Shown one piece after another: positions 34,279 through 44,246 of a stretch of 64,000 nt of DNA. Within the stretch, counting starts at the first letter, position 1, and the number at the start of each line of letters is the position of its first letter. The notes beneath the pieces were generated by a model, which was not told the DNA's origin, did no database searches, and was given only the letters and a program-made list of their open reading frames with translations. Location of the stretch: positions 1,178,001-1,242,000 of the forward strand of contig OZ238266.1 of the NCBI GenBank assembly GCA_965178655.1, written 5' to 3'. This DNA is from GCA-2733415 sp965178655. Lineage in GTDB: Bacteria > Bacteroidota > Bacteroidia > Flavobacteriales > Flavobacteriaceae. Both the position numbers and the translations under genes were made by a program.

Positions 34279-35391
34279 ATGAATACTACAGAACTCTTAC
34301 ATATTCTTGCGCTGCAAAAAGCAACTAATATTGGCGATATTACTGCCAAAAAATTAATTAGACATTGTGGTACTGCTGAAGCCGTTTTTATAGAAAAATC
34401 TGCCTTACTACAAAAAATACCCGGAATTGGAAGTTTTGTAACAAGTGCTTTAAGTCATTCTAAAGCATGGTATGCTGCTGCTGAAAAAGAGTTGACCTAC
34501 ATGGAAAAAAACCATATTAAGCACTGGTATTTTGAAGAGGATAACTACCCTAGTAGATTAAAAAATTGTGTTGACGGCCCATTATTATTATTCCATTCCG
34601 GAAATATTAACCTTGACAAACAAAAAATTATTAGTGTTGTGGGGTCTCGGAAAATCACCAATTACGGAAGGCATTTTTGCGAAAAATTAATTACAGATTT
34701 AAGTATCTTAGATCCGGTTATTGTTTCTGGATTTGCCTACGGAACAGATATTACAGCACATCTTTCTGCTATAAAAAATAACTTACAAACAATAGGGTGT
34801 TTTGCACATGGCTTAAATCAGGTATACCCCAAGGCGCACAAACAGCATGTAAATGCTGTTATGAAAAACGGGGGTTTTATTACTGAATTTTGGAGTACTT
34901 CTAGTCCGGAGAGAGAAAATTTTGTTAAACGAAATCGGGTTATTGCAGGTTTGTCTGAGGCAACATTGGTTATTGAAAGCGCCGAAAAAGGAGGTAGTCT
35001 AATTACTGCCGATTTAGCAAATTCTTACAACCGAGAGGTGTTTGCTGTGCCTGGAAGGCCTGAAGACCCTTTAAGCGCAGGTACTAATACGCTTATTAAA
35101 CTGCAACGTGCACAATTAATTAGTACTGCCGCAGATATTATCTATCTGCTAAACTGGAGCCCTGAAAAGACTGCTAAAAAAGTTATACAGCCTCAGCTTT
35201 TTGTTGACTTAAACGATACTGAATCGCAAATTGTTGCGCAATTAAAAAAAGCGCCTAAAATACATTTAGACGCTTTATGCTTGCTATGTCAATTACCTAT
35301 TCATCAGGTGTCCTCTACTTTACTATCCTTAGAGCTTAAGGGTTTGGTACGCCCACATCCCGGGAAACATTTTGAGCTAATTGGCGCTTAG
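34279..35391 (+). CDS. dprA: DNA processing protein DprA
   Basis: Binds incoming ssDNA and loads RecA during natural transformation. An N-terminal SAM/HhH-like region (residues 1-60) precedes the Rossmann-like DprA core with VVGSRKITNYGRHFCEKL, VSGFAYGTDITAHLSA and FAVPGRPEDPLSAGTNTLI. The C-terminal ~60 residues form the winged helix. Length is 370 aa. It is nearly ubiquitous in bacteria, so it does not by itself show competence. Confidence 0.95.
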   Translation: MNTTELLHILALQKATNIGDITAKKLIRHCGTAEAVFIEKSALLQKIPGIGSFVTSALSHSKAWYAAAEKELTYMEKNHIKHWYFEEDNYPSRLKNCVDGPLLLFHSGNINLDKQKIISVVGSRKITNYGRHFCEKLITDLSILDPVIVSGFAYGTDITAHLSAIKNNLQTIGCFAHGLNQVYPKAHKQHVNAVMKNGGFITEFWSTSSPERENFVKRNRVIAGLSEATLVIESAEKGGSLITADLANSYNREVFAVPGRPEDPLSAGTNTLIKLQRAQLISTAADIIYLLNWSPEKTAKKVIQPQLFVDLNDTESQIVAQLKKAPKIHLDALCLLCQLPIHQVSSTLLSLELKGLVRPHPGKHFELIGA

Positions 35392-35395
35392 TATG

Positions 35396-36805
35396 CTACA
35401 TTGTAGCTAATATGCTAAAGTTTTCTACGTGATATGCACCATCTAATTGTGAGTCTGTACCAGAACCTGTAACTTTAAATGCCACGTGCAACGTTCCTGT
35501 GTATCCTGAAAGGTCAACAAGACCTGAATCTATAAAAGAATACCAAGAGTCGCTCATAGAAGCTAAATTTGCGCTTATAGGAGTCCATGTTGCAGCAAGA
35601 ACATTTGTGCCATCAAAATCTGAAGATACAAATACCTCTAAAGTATTGTCTGCTGAATCTAAATGGTGTTGTGCTGTTTCAAAGTTTAAGAACTCGTTCT
35701 CTTGAGCGTCCATGTCAATTCCTGGAGAAACCAACCATCCTATATTGCTTGAATCACCTGTACTCCAAGAGCTAAATTCAGCATATCCGTTACCACTATA
35801 AACTTGCTCTGTCCATAGTTCTCCACCTGCCTCTGCAAAGTTTGTCCACCCTGCAAAATCTAAGTTTGAATTATCTGTTCCTGCGTCAAAATCTTCAGAA
35901 AAAATTACTGAAAAATCTGAAATATCTAATGGGGTACATCTTGTGTCGTTCATTACAACATCTGCTGTAGTATTAATAACCATTACCATATTATCACCAT
36001 AATAATCTTTTGAAATTACTCCCGAAATTGTTCCTCCTCCTGTTGGTAATAACTCATTTTTAAAACTTGCAAACGTACTTGATTCTAATATGAAGTTTGT
36101 ATATCCAAAACCATCACAAGCCTCCATTGTTCTTGGAGAATCATAGTCATCGTACGCATCTACATAACTTTCTCCTGAAAGTCCTGAAGGAAATTGTGCG
36201 TCTGAAACGGTTACAAATGTTCCGATGTGTGCGCTATTAATTTGTGAAAAACTTACTGGTAATCCTACAATAACTTCAGTAACATCGGCTCTTAAAATTT
36301 GTGCGCTTGCTCTTGCTGTAGTAATAGATTCTATTTCATCTCCGTCGGCATTTTTATCACCTCCAATACCCAGTACACCATCTCCAGATTTTGTTTCTCC
36401 TACATAAAGACCTGTTAAGTTAATGTACACCTCTCTACCTAGGTTGTATTTTGCAAAATTATCGGTGCTGTTTAAAATCACTTTTATTCCTGCAGTAGGG
36501 TTTGTTGGGTGGTCTTGCATGTAAAACTCTTTGTAAAAATTTCCTGTTTCATCAGAAGATACTACATATCCTTTTACATATACCGACGATACAATTTGAG
36601 TTGCTGTTCCAGAAACAAATTGATCTTTTACTTGCTGAATTGTTAGTTCAGAATAAGTAGCATCCGCTAAAAGCTCTGATAACTTAAGGTTTTCAATGAC
36701 ACCTAAATCTGTAGGTACTGTGTAATCATCATCTTGTACACATGCGGTAAAGGTTGCTATAATAAGAACACTTGCTATGGTTTTTAATATGTTTATTGCT
36801 TTCAT
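35396..36805 (-). CDS. DUF5689 lipoprotein with C-terminal jelly-roll
   Basis: A 469-aa exported lipoprotein (lipobox TACV, Cys22, then QDDD). The N-terminal part (~30-280) resembles DUF5689, a nucleic-acid-binding-like OB-fold family of Bacteroidota surface proteins (VYVKGYVVSSDETGNFYKEFYMQD). The last ~170 residues form a choice-of-anchor J/MAM-like domain (FSEDFDAGTDNSNLDFAGWTNFA, ending FSILATM). It is 41 bases after the TonB receptor and likely acts with it on the cell surface. Confidence 0.85.
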   Translation of the reverse strand: MKAINILKTIASVLIIATFTACVQDDDYTVPTDLGVIENLKLSELLADATYSELTIQQVKDQFVSGTATQIVSSVYVKGYVVSSDETGNFYKEFYMQDHPTNPTAGIKVILNSTDNFAKYNLGREVYINLTGLYVGETKSGDGVLGIGGDKNADGDEIESITTARASAQILRADVTEVIVGLPVSFSQINSAHIGTFVTVSDAQFPSGLSGESYVDAYDDYDSPRTMEACDGFGYTNFILESSTFASFKNELLPTGGGTISGVISKDYYGDNMVMVINTTADVVMNDTRCTPLDISDFSVIFSEDFDAGTDNSNLDFAGWTNFAEAGGELWTEQVYSGNGYAEFSSWSTGDSSNIGWLVSPGIDMDAQENEFLNFETAQHHLDSADNTLEVFVSSDFDGTNVLAATWTPISANLASMSDSWYSFIDSGLVDLSGYTGTLHVAFKVTGSGTDSQLDGAYHVENFSILATM

Positions 36806-36846
36806 GTTGTTGTTATTTTATATTGTTATTATGTGTGTTGTGTATG

Positions 36847-39612
36847 TTAAAATCTTAGGTATAGGTTTAAGTAGTATGTTGCGCCTCTTCCAAACCAATA
36901 TTTTGATCCAAATACTGGCGTGTCACGTTCGCTTTCTGCAAGAGCGCTTGTATAGTTTCCGTTTCTACTTTGTTCGTACCCTCCTGTTTTATAGGTTTGG
37001 TCTAATACGTTATTAATACTTGCAAATAGTCCAATATACTTGTCGCCTATTTTCCAAGATTTTCCTCCAACAAGGTTCACTAACATGTAGTCGTCAAATT
37101 TTTCTTGTTGTAGTAACTCTTTTGCTATATCTTCATTATACCCTACAATTGGAAGACCGTCGGCATCTAGTGCAAAGTTTTTAGTTCTTGTAATTGCTGC
37201 AATATCAACATAGGCATTAGAGAAAAAGTTTGCACTTACACCAAACCACCAGAATTTAGGGTCGCGGTATTCAAACCCTATACTTGCTGCACGTTGTGGT
37301 CCTCCTGCAACTTTATAATCTTTAAAGCTTGCTGTACCGTAAGATTTTACCCCATCAACAGTACCTATTTGACCTACAAAATCATCTGAACTTAAGTACA
37401 CGTTTGGATTGTTAGTATATACTGCCTGCCCTAGTGACAGTGCTCCTTTTAATTTTATGGTTGTAGTTACTTGCGCTTCTGTACCAAATTCTATACCCAT
37501 GTTTTGCTTGGCAACATTGGTTGTTGCCTCTTGTACAAATGCTTGTGCATCACTCAGTCCTGAAACACCATCAATATAAAAGAAGGCCACTTCTGTAGCG
37601 TCTTTAATTGCCGAATAGTATCCTGTTAATCGTGCTTTAAATATTGATGATCTAAAAATATAACTGGCGTCAAAAGCAGTTGTTTTTACTTCTGTTAGGT
37701 CTGGTACAATTAAATTATTTTGCCTTGAGTTTAAAAAACTATTACGCATAGTAGGTGCATCTTGTATGTATGCCGCGTTGACATCTACTAAGTGTTTTCC
37801 TGAAATTTTATAGGTTGCACCAAGCTTTGTACCAAGCTTTGTAAAATCTAATTTGTCGCCTTTTCCGTAAGAGGATATTCCTGCAGAAGGGTCTGTAAAA
37901 TGACCATCAAGATATAGTCCATCTCTTTGATAAGTTGTGTTTCCGTACTGAGCCCCTATATAAAAATCTACTTTTTTATATTTAAATTGCGCTTGTACAA
38001 AAGCATCATATATTTGGGCATCTAAGTTGTAGTTATACTTAAAGGTGTCGCCTTCGGTTACAGTGCGTCCGGGTGTTAGGGCATTACTGTCCAAGTCATC
38101 AAAATAATCTTTATCGGCGTATTGTGTTGCGCCTAAAAGGTCTGCTACTCTAGCGTAGTTATGAGATAATAAACTTGTGTAATTAACTGCTGCATTTAAG
38201 GTAATGTTTTCTGTTAATTGGTGGTTTAATATAGAATTAAAAGACCACTGCGTATCGTCGTTTCTATCGTCATACAACACATATACTGCATTGTCTGGGT
38301 TAGAGATATTAGCGTCGTATAAATCGTTCCAGTTTACTTGTCCGTCATTTAAAAATGCTTGCTGTAACTCATATGCTTCGGCAAGTGTTTCTGTAGTCGT
38401 TTCAAAACGTAAGGCAGCACTTGGTAATTTTTTATAGTATGTTGGGTCTGGACTAGCGCCATTAAAATCAATACGGCTATTTGCTATATGTCCAAATTGA
38501 TATCCAACATTTGTATTAAGGCTTGTTTTATCAGAAATGGTCCAATAGTGATTTAACATTACTATAGGCTCCACAACTTTTTTCTCTCGTGAATTTCTTT
38601 TTTCTCCATTTTGATATCCCCAGTATGAGTTGTATTGTCTACCTTTTAAATCGAACACTTCTTGTGTCATTCCTGCAGACTTTCCTCTTCTATTAGGGGT
38701 GTATATTGTTGTTAGGTTAATGCTGTGCTTATCGTTGAGCTTCTTTTCAAAAGCAGCAAAAAACGAGTTTGCGTCATATACCGTTCCTTGAGCATATCCT
38801 TCATCTGCCCAACGACGTCCGGCAGAAAGCGCCACTGCCCAACCATTATTCATTAGTCCAGTAGCATGAGTTGCCATTGTTCTGCTAGTGTAACTTCTGT
38901 CTGAAGATGCGTATGATATACGAGATCCTTTTCTGTATAAAGAGGCCCTCATGTTTACATTAGTTGTTCCGCCAACACCTCCAAAGGTATAGTCGTTTGC
39001 TTTAGAACCACGTACAAAATCTTGGTCTCGCATAACGTCGTTTATTCCTCCCCAATTACTCCATTGCGGTCTACCGTTATATATTTTATTCATTTTAAGT
39101 CCGTTCAATAACAGTGTTCCGTTTTCAGAATCTAAACCACGAACTCTAAAGAATGTACTGCTAAAATCAAAAGCTGCTGCGCGTTCAAAAGCATCTTTTG
39201 AGGATTGTAGAATTCCTGAAGTGTTAGATGATACACTTTCATCATCGTCCAACTCATCATCAGATAACAAAATAGTAAAATCGTCTGAAGGAATTATTAT
39301 TGGACTCATAATTACCTTAGAAAGGGCTATTGTTTGTCCTTTTTCTATTATAATAGTAAATGTTTTGGATTGATACCCCTTTTTACGAAGCACTAATTCT
39401 TGCTCTCCAAATGGCAGGTTGTCTGTAAAGATAAATTTTCCTTTCTCACTTGTTGTTTGTGCAATTTTGGTGTCTTGAATGGTTACCGATACTCCAGAAA
39501 GTGGAGTAGTTGTTTCGGAATCAATCACCTGACCCTTTATTACGGTTTGCTGAGCATGCATAAACACCACGCTGACCAACCCTAACAACATTGTTAAAAT
39601 TGTTTTTTTCAT
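36847..39612 (-). CDS. TonB-dependent receptor
   Basis: A large outer-membrane transporter of 921 aa. The signal peptide ends at FMHAQ (residue ~21). Residues ~25-100 form a CarboxypepD_reg-like domain (VIKGQVIDSETTTPLSGVSV), then a plug with RVRGLDSENGTLLLNGLKMN, then the barrel ending with YLNLYLRF. I use ATG 39612, since the upstream 20 residues of the open frame precede a typical MKKTIL signal. The DUF5689 neighbour and divergent secreted nuclease suggest a nucleotide/DNA-related substrate. Confidence 0.92.
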   Translation of the reverse strand: MKKTILTMLLGLVSVVFMHAQQTVIKGQVIDSETTTPLSGVSVTIQDTKIAQTTSEKGKFIFTDNLPFGEQELVLRKKGYQSKTFTIIIEKGQTIALSKVIMSPIIIPSDDFTILLSDDELDDDESVSSNTSGILQSSKDAFERAAAFDFSSTFFRVRGLDSENGTLLLNGLKMNKIYNGRPQWSNWGGINDVMRDQDFVRGSKANDYTFGGVGGTTNVNMRASLYRKGSRISYASSDRSYTSRTMATHATGLMNNGWAVALSAGRRWADEGYAQGTVYDANSFFAAFEKKLNDKHSINLTTIYTPNRRGKSAGMTQEVFDLKGRQYNSYWGYQNGEKRNSREKKVVEPIVMLNHYWTISDKTSLNTNVGYQFGHIANSRIDFNGASPDPTYYKKLPSAALRFETTTETLAEAYELQQAFLNDGQVNWNDLYDANISNPDNAVYVLYDDRNDDTQWSFNSILNHQLTENITLNAAVNYTSLLSHNYARVADLLGATQYADKDYFDDLDSNALTPGRTVTEGDTFKYNYNLDAQIYDAFVQAQFKYKKVDFYIGAQYGNTTYQRDGLYLDGHFTDPSAGISSYGKGDKLDFTKLGTKLGATYKISGKHLVDVNAAYIQDAPTMRNSFLNSRQNNLIVPDLTEVKTTAFDASYIFRSSIFKARLTGYYSAIKDATEVAFFYIDGVSGLSDAQAFVQEATTNVAKQNMGIEFGTEAQVTTTIKLKGALSLGQAVYTNNPNVYLSSDDFVGQIGTVDGVKSYGTASFKDYKVAGGPQRAASIGFEYRDPKFWWFGVSANFFSNAYVDIAAITRTKNFALDADGLPIVGYNEDIAKELLQQEKFDDYMLVNLVGGKSWKIGDKYIGLFASINNVLDQTYKTGGYEQSRNGNYTSALAESERDTPVFGSKYWFGRGATYYLNLYLRF

Positions 39613-39669
39613 AAGTAATTTACTGATTATTTGTTTTTTTACACATGATAAATAAATATTTACCACGCA

Positions 39670-39677
39670 CAAAGGTA
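39670..39677 (-). promoter_or_regulatory. -7 element of the TonB/DUF5689 operon
   Basis: On the minus strand TACCTTTG is a perfect TAnnTTTG match, about 58 bases before the receptor ATG. It overlaps the region of the divergent promoter at 39698. Confidence 0.6.
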
Positions 39678-39697
39678 CGTATTTTACAATAAATAAT

Positions 39698-39705
39698 TAC
39701 TTTTG
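39698..39705 (+). promoter_or_regulatory. -7 element of the secreted EEP gene
   Basis: TACTTTTG matches TAnnTTTG and lies 29 bases before the ATG at 39735. The two divergent -7 elements are 20 bases apart, so they probably compete or share a regulator. Confidence 0.55.
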
Positions 39706-39734
39706 AAGTAAAATACCATTAAATCTTTTTTAAA

Positions 39735-40796
39735 ATGAATTTCAAAAAAATATTACTGCTTGTATTTGCTATTGTAATAAGCACTTCTGCTTTTTCACAG
39801 ACAAAAAAACAATACAAAATAAACACTGTTGCTTTTTATAATTTAGAGAATTTGTTTGACACCATAAACGACCCAACAAAGTTTGATGAACGTAGTCCGC
39901 TTATGGAAATGTCTGAAAAGGAACGCGGACAAGTGTACCCTAAAAAAATACACAACATGGCTCGTGTATTATCTGAAATTGGTGTTGACGATAGGTTTTC
40001 TAAAAATAGCGCTGCAGTAATTGGTGTTTGTGAGGTAGAAAATAAAACCGTTTTACACGACTTAATTAATGACCCGCAACTACGAGATAAAGATTATGAT
40101 TTTATTCATTTTAACTCTCCAGATGTAAGAAGTATTGATGTTGCTTTGTTATATCAGAAAAAACTATTTACGCCTATACATAGTAGTAGTCACGAATTAG
40201 TGCTATACGATGCCGATACTAGAAAAAGAAAATACACTAGAGACCAGTTGCTGGTAAGTGGTAATTTAGATGGTGAGCTCATGCATTTTATTGTAAATCA
40301 CTGGCCATCAAGAAGTGGCGGTGAAGCAAGAAGCAGACCCGGACGTGTTGCTGCTGCAAGATTAACAAAGAAACTAGTAGATTCATTACAAACCGCTGAT
40401 CCATATGCTAAAATTATTATTATGGGCGATTTAAACGATGATCCTTTTAATGTAAGTGTTAAGAAAGTACTTAAAGCAAAAGCTAATAAAAGTGCTGTTG
40501 GTTTTAAAGGTATCTATAACCCTATGATGAATATGGCCAAAAAAGGAATGGGAACATTGGCATATAGAGATGGGTTAAATCTTTTTGACCAGATGCTGTT
40601 TACAAAGCCTTTTTTAGACAAAGATTATACGTCTTTTAAAATATTTAAAACCGGAATCTACAACCCTAGCTATATGACTACTAAAAAAGGCCGTTATAAA
40701 GGCTACCCTTTTAGAAGTTTTGTTGGCGGGTCTTGGACAGGCGGATATGCCGATCATTTTCCGGTATATACTTACTTAATTAAAGAAATGAATTAG
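39735..40796 (+). CDS. Secreted endonuclease/exonuclease/phosphatase-family enzyme
   Basis: A 353-aa exported metal-dependent phosphodiesterase. A signal peptide ends near STSAFSQ (residue ~22). EEP-fold motifs are visible: VAFYNLENLFDTIND, VCEVENKTVL (catalytic Glu), IVNHWPSRSGGEARSR, IIIMGDLNDDPFN and ADHFPVYTYL (catalytic Asp-His). It probably degrades DNA or another phosphodiester outside the cytoplasm. It is divergent from a TonB receptor with a DUF5689 partner. Confidence 0.9.
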   Translation: MNFKKILLLVFAIVISTSAFSQTKKQYKINTVAFYNLENLFDTINDPTKFDERSPLMEMSEKERGQVYPKKIHNMARVLSEIGVDDRFSKNSAAVIGVCEVENKTVLHDLINDPQLRDKDYDFIHFNSPDVRSIDVALLYQKKLFTPIHSSSHELVLYDADTRKRKYTRDQLLVSGNLDGELMHFIVNHWPSRSGGEARSRPGRVAAARLTKKLVDSLQTADPYAKIIIMGDLNDDPFNVSVKKVLKAKANKSAVGFKGIYNPMMNMAKKGMGTLAYRDGLNLFDQMLFTKPFLDKDYTSFKIFKTGIYNPSYMTTKKGRYKGYPFRSFVGGSWTGGYADHFPVYTYLIKEMN

Positions 40797-40829
40797 CACC
40801 ACTTAGTTGCTTAAAACAATTAAGTGGTG
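40797..40829 (+). terminator. Terminator after the EEP gene
   Basis: Stem CACCACTTAGTTG with CAATTAAGTGGTG, one G·T pair, 7-base loop. It is followed by GTTATTTGATTTTT, a T-rich tail. It lies right after the stop at 40796 and could serve the convergent gene too. Confidence 0.65.
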
Positions 40830-40863
40830 GTTATTTGATTTTTATATCACCTAAAAACTGACT

Positions 40864-41292
40864 TTATCCTAGCCAAGCTTTCCATGGAAGCATGGCGCAA
40901 ATAGCTATTAGCGCTAAGGTATAAAATACCGATAAGGTTTTAAATTTAGCTGCAGAAGTGCGCTTGTTTTTATGTTTTGAGTACCCCATTGTAAGCAATG
41001 TAATTGCAACAATCATCATAACAGGGTGCTCTACATTTTTTAATCGTAGTGACGCACTTTTCATGATTTCACCCATATCAATTTCTCCAAAATTATGTAC
41101 TAATGCAAATAACATAATTCCTATAAGTAATTGAAGATGGGTAGCTATTAAGCCAAATAGAGCTAGTCTAAAATCTTTTGCTCCAAATTCTTTTTTAGTA
41201 AGCATTCCAAATAATGCATTTCCTGTTGCTGCAATAACAGCAAGTAATACTACATATGCCCAGTACGAGTGTAAAAATTTAATGATTTCCAT
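40864..41292 (-). CDS. Small four-helix membrane protein
   Basis: A 142-aa integral membrane protein with four hydrophobic segments (about 12-30, 44-66, 85-103, 115-138). His residues in or near the helices (HSYWAY, THLQLL, VHNFG, EHPVMM) recall cytochrome b561-like or other heme proteins, but the ligands cannot be fixed from one sequence. I recall similar proteins being mislabelled as ribosomal protein L27; that is not supported. It follows pgi after a 17-base gap. Confidence 0.75.
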   Translation of the reverse strand: MEIIKFLHSYWAYVVLLAVIAATGNALFGMLTKKEFGAKDFRLALFGLIATHLQLLIGIMLFALVHNFGEIDMGEIMKSASLRLKNVEHPVMMIVAITLLTMGYSKHKNKRTSAAKFKTLSVFYTLALIAICAMLPWKAWLG

Positions 41293-41309
41293 GTTGTCTT
41301 ATTTTATGA

Positions 41310-42887
41310 TTAGTGATTTGTTTTATAAAATTTCATTAGCAACGAATCTTCCTCGTCTGCCTCTGCTAATGTGTTAATGTATGTCTTTGACAATTCTTTT
41401 CCTAGCTCCACACCAAACTGATCAAAGCTATTTATGTTCCATAAAACCCCTTGTACAAATATTTTGTGCTCGTAAATTGCTATTAACGACCCTAATGATT
41501 CTGGCGTTAATTTCTTTATTAGAATAGCTGTTGAAGGGGTGTTTCCTTTAAACACTTTATATGGGTTGCTTATTTCTTGTCCCTTTGTACCAAAAGCAAG
41601 TGCATTAGCTTGAGCAATCATGTTTGATACAAGAACGTTTTGATGTGCTGTGTTGCCGTGTAACGCGTTGCAAAACCCTATAAAATTAGTTGGTATTAAA
41701 TGTGTTCCTTGATGAAATAGCTGCATAAAAGCGTGCTGTGCATTAGAGCCTACCCCTCCAAACACAACGTTTCCGGTATGATAGTCTATTGGCTTACCGT
41801 TGCTATCAACATTTTTTCCATTACTTTCCATAAAGCCTTGCTCTAAGTATGGCACAAAATCTTCTAAATAATAAGAGTAGGGAATGACTGCTTCTTGATC
41901 TGATTTAAAAAAACTACTATACCATATGCTTAAAAAAGCCATCTGTACAGGTATGTTTTCTGCAATAGGGGTGTTTCTAAAGTAATCATCTGCCTTTTGA
42001 GCGCCCTTTAATAGTGCTTTAAAATTATTATACCCAATACTTAATGCTATGGATATTCCTACGGCACTCCATAATGAAAATCGGCCTCCTACCCAGTCCC
42101 ACATTTCAAAAACATTTTCAGTAGCAACACCAAAATCTATTGCTTTTTCCGGACGTGCAGATACTGCAATAAAATGCTCTGATATTGCTTGTTCAGACAC
42201 CTCTGAAACAAACCACTCTTTAACTGTATTTGCATTTTGAAGCGTTTCTGAGGTTGTAAATGATTTTGAAACGACAATAAACAATGTTGTTTCTGGACTT
42301 ACTTTTTGAAGCGTTTCTTGCAATTCATCACCGTCAATATTTGAAATATAATGAATGTTCAAGTGATTTTTATAATATTTTAGTGCATTACACGCAAGCT
42401 TAGGTCCTAAGTCTGATCCGCCAATTCCAATGTTTACAACATCTGTAAATGGTTTTCCTGTATGCCCTTTTTTAGTACCGTTTATAACGCCCGTTGTAAA
42501 GCGTTCAATTTTACTATTTACTGTTTTAATGTCCGAAATAATGTTTTTTCCTTGTAATAATATTTCTTTTTCAGCACTTCGTAGCGCAGTATGCAACACT
42601 GCTCTATTTTCTGTGAAATTTAAATTGTTTTCTTTAAAGTATAAGTCAATTTGTTCTTTAAGATGCATTTCCGAAGCCAAATCACTGAATAGTTGATTGG
42701 TTTCTGAGGTCCATCTGTTTCTTGAAAAGTCAACAAAAAAATCACCCCAACAACTTGTTAATTCTTGTTCTCTGTTTGAGTTTTTGGCAAACATATCTTG
42801 TATATGAACATCTTTGAGGCGCTCAAAATGTGAGGAAAGTTTTTTCCATGCTTGCGTTTGTGTTGGGTTGTTTTTAAATACTTCCAT
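41310..42887 (-). CDS. pgi: Glucose-6-phosphate isomerase
   Basis: Interconverts glucose 6-phosphate and fructose 6-phosphate. The family blocks are GIGGSDLGPKL, VVSKSFTTSETLQNA, WDWVGGRFSLWSAVG, and QLFHQGTHLIPTNFIG. Length is 525 aa. Its start codon overlaps the stop of the M23 peptidase gene by one base, so the two are translationally coupled. Confidence 0.97.
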   Translation of the reverse strand: MEVFKNNPTQTQAWKKLSSHFERLKDVHIQDMFAKNSNREQELTSCWGDFFVDFSRNRWTSETNQLFSDLASEMHLKEQIDLYFKENNLNFTENRAVLHTALRSAEKEILLQGKNIISDIKTVNSKIERFTTGVINGTKKGHTGKPFTDVVNIGIGGSDLGPKLACNALKYYKNHLNIHYISNIDGDELQETLQKVSPETTLFIVVSKSFTTSETLQNANTVKEWFVSEVSEQAISEHFIAVSARPEKAIDFGVATENVFEMWDWVGGRFSLWSAVGISIALSIGYNNFKALLKGAQKADDYFRNTPIAENIPVQMAFLSIWYSSFFKSDQEAVIPYSYYLEDFVPYLEQGFMESNGKNVDSNGKPIDYHTGNVVFGGVGSNAQHAFMQLFHQGTHLIPTNFIGFCNALHGNTAHQNVLVSNMIAQANALAFGTKGQEISNPYKVFKGNTPSTAILIKKLTPESLGSLIAIYEHKIFVQGVLWNINSFDQFGVELGKELSKTYINTLAEADEEDSLLMKFYKTNH

Positions 42888-44152
42888 TACTCAACTTCCT
42901 CTTTGGTATGGTGCTTAATAGCGTCTAAAGTCTCCTTAATTGGCGCTATGTGATTTAAATATGCTGGTTTTAATGCAGCCTTAATAGGTTTGGCTGCGGG
43001 TAGTTTTTCGCGTAAAGGATCTACCTGTCTTCCGTTTTTCCAAAAACGATAACACACATGGGGTCCTCCGGTATTTCCTGTCATTCCTATCCATCCAATA
43101 ACATCTCCCTGCTTTACAACATCTCCTTTTCTTACATTTTGTTTTTTCATGTGTAAGTATTGGGTGCTGTAGGTGCTATTGTGTCTTATCTTAACATATT
43201 TACCATTTCCTCCTTTTCGTGTTGAGGCTATTACCGTTCCGTTTGCAGTGGCCATAATTGGTGTGCCGATAGGTGCTGCAAAATCAGTTCCTTTATGCGG
43301 ACGAACCTTATTTCCGTAATACCTTATACGTCGTTTTAAATTGTATCGAGACGATATTCGACTAAATTTTACTGGGGCTTTTAAAAACTGACTACGGAGG
43401 GTTTTTCCTGTTTCGTCATAGTAATCTTGGATGCCCTCTACAACATCAGACTCATATTCAAAAGCATAAAAAGGCTTGTTTTTGTGTGTAAATACTGCTG
43501 CATTTATTTTTTGTACTCCGGCATAAATAGTATCGTCTATATATCTTTCGGTGTACATTATTTTATAACTGTCCTTTTTTTGCAATCGGAAAAAATCTAT
43601 AGACCAAGCATAAATATCTGACAATTCATGGGCAATATATACATTAAGCCCTGCATTGTCTAGTGATTCTGACAGCGTGCTTGTAATGACTCCTGAGGCT
43701 GTTTTTTTAACATACTTTATTGGCTTCTTTGCTCGGTATGCCTTTATGATAGTATCGTTTGAAAAATCGAACACTACATAATCTATTTTATTGGGTTGAT
43801 AGATAAAATATTGTGCCTTTTGTAAAGAGTCTTTTGTGGCAAGAACTGTATATCGTTTACCTACATTAATTTTTTTTACATTAAATACTTTTTTTGTTTG
43901 CTGTACAATTTGTTCTATTTTTCCAAAATTAATGTGATTTTCATATAAAAACTTACCAAAACTATCGCCTGATTTTACCGTATCAGTAACAACGTGAAAT
44001 TCTGAAAAATTAAACCCAAATTCAATTACAGGAACTATCTCTTTTTGCAAAGGAACATCTGCTGGTAAGCTGTTATTTTTGGTGTCTGTACAGGAAATAA
44101 TTCCCAGTAAGAAAAGTATTATACAACTTGTTTTTTGAATTGCTCTAATCAT
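42887..44152 (-). CDS. M23-family murein endopeptidase lipoprotein
   Basis: A 421-aa exported peptidase. The lipobox is ISCT (Cys21). The N-terminal half is a Csd3/MepM-type pre-domain (TVKSGDSFGKFLYENHI...VKKINVGKRYTVLA). The catalytic LytM domain is ~residues 265-375 with RPHKGTDFAAPIGTP, STQYLHMKKQ (the H-x-H) and HVCYRFWKNGRQVDP. It cleaves peptidoglycan cross-links. All catalytic residues are intact, unlike the EnvC-like protein at 31291. Coupled to pgi by a one-base overlap. Confidence 0.93.
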   Translation of the reverse strand: MIRAIQKTSCIILFLLGIISCTDTKNNSLPADVPLQKEIVPVIEFGFNFSEFHVVTDTVKSGDSFGKFLYENHINFGKIEQIVQQTKKVFNVKKINVGKRYTVLATKDSLQKAQYFIYQPNKIDYVVFDFSNDTIIKAYRAKKPIKYVKKTASGVITSTLSESLDNAGLNVYIAHELSDIYAWSIDFFRLQKKDSYKIMYTERYIDDTIYAGVQKINAAVFTHKNKPFYAFEYESDVVEGIQDYYDETGKTLRSQFLKAPVKFSRISSRYNLKRRIRYYGNKVRPHKGTDFAAPIGTPIMATANGTVIASTRKGGNGKYVKIRHNSTYSTQYLHMKKQNVRKGDVVKQGDVIGWIGMTGNTGGPHVCYRFWKNGRQVDPLREKLPAAKPIKAALKPAYLNHIAPIKETLDAIKHHTKEEVE

Positions 44153-44246
44153 GTTTTTTTACTAAAGCTCAAATATCACTAAAAAAACTGGTCTTTATTA
44201 TGTTACCGCTTTTTTTTATAGTTTTTTTAGCTTGAAAACTTCTTTT

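Noticed and set aside
39613..39672. 20 extra N-terminal codons on the TonB receptor
   Set aside because: A typical signal peptide starts at ATG 39612, and the extra stretch overlaps the 5' leader after the -7 element.
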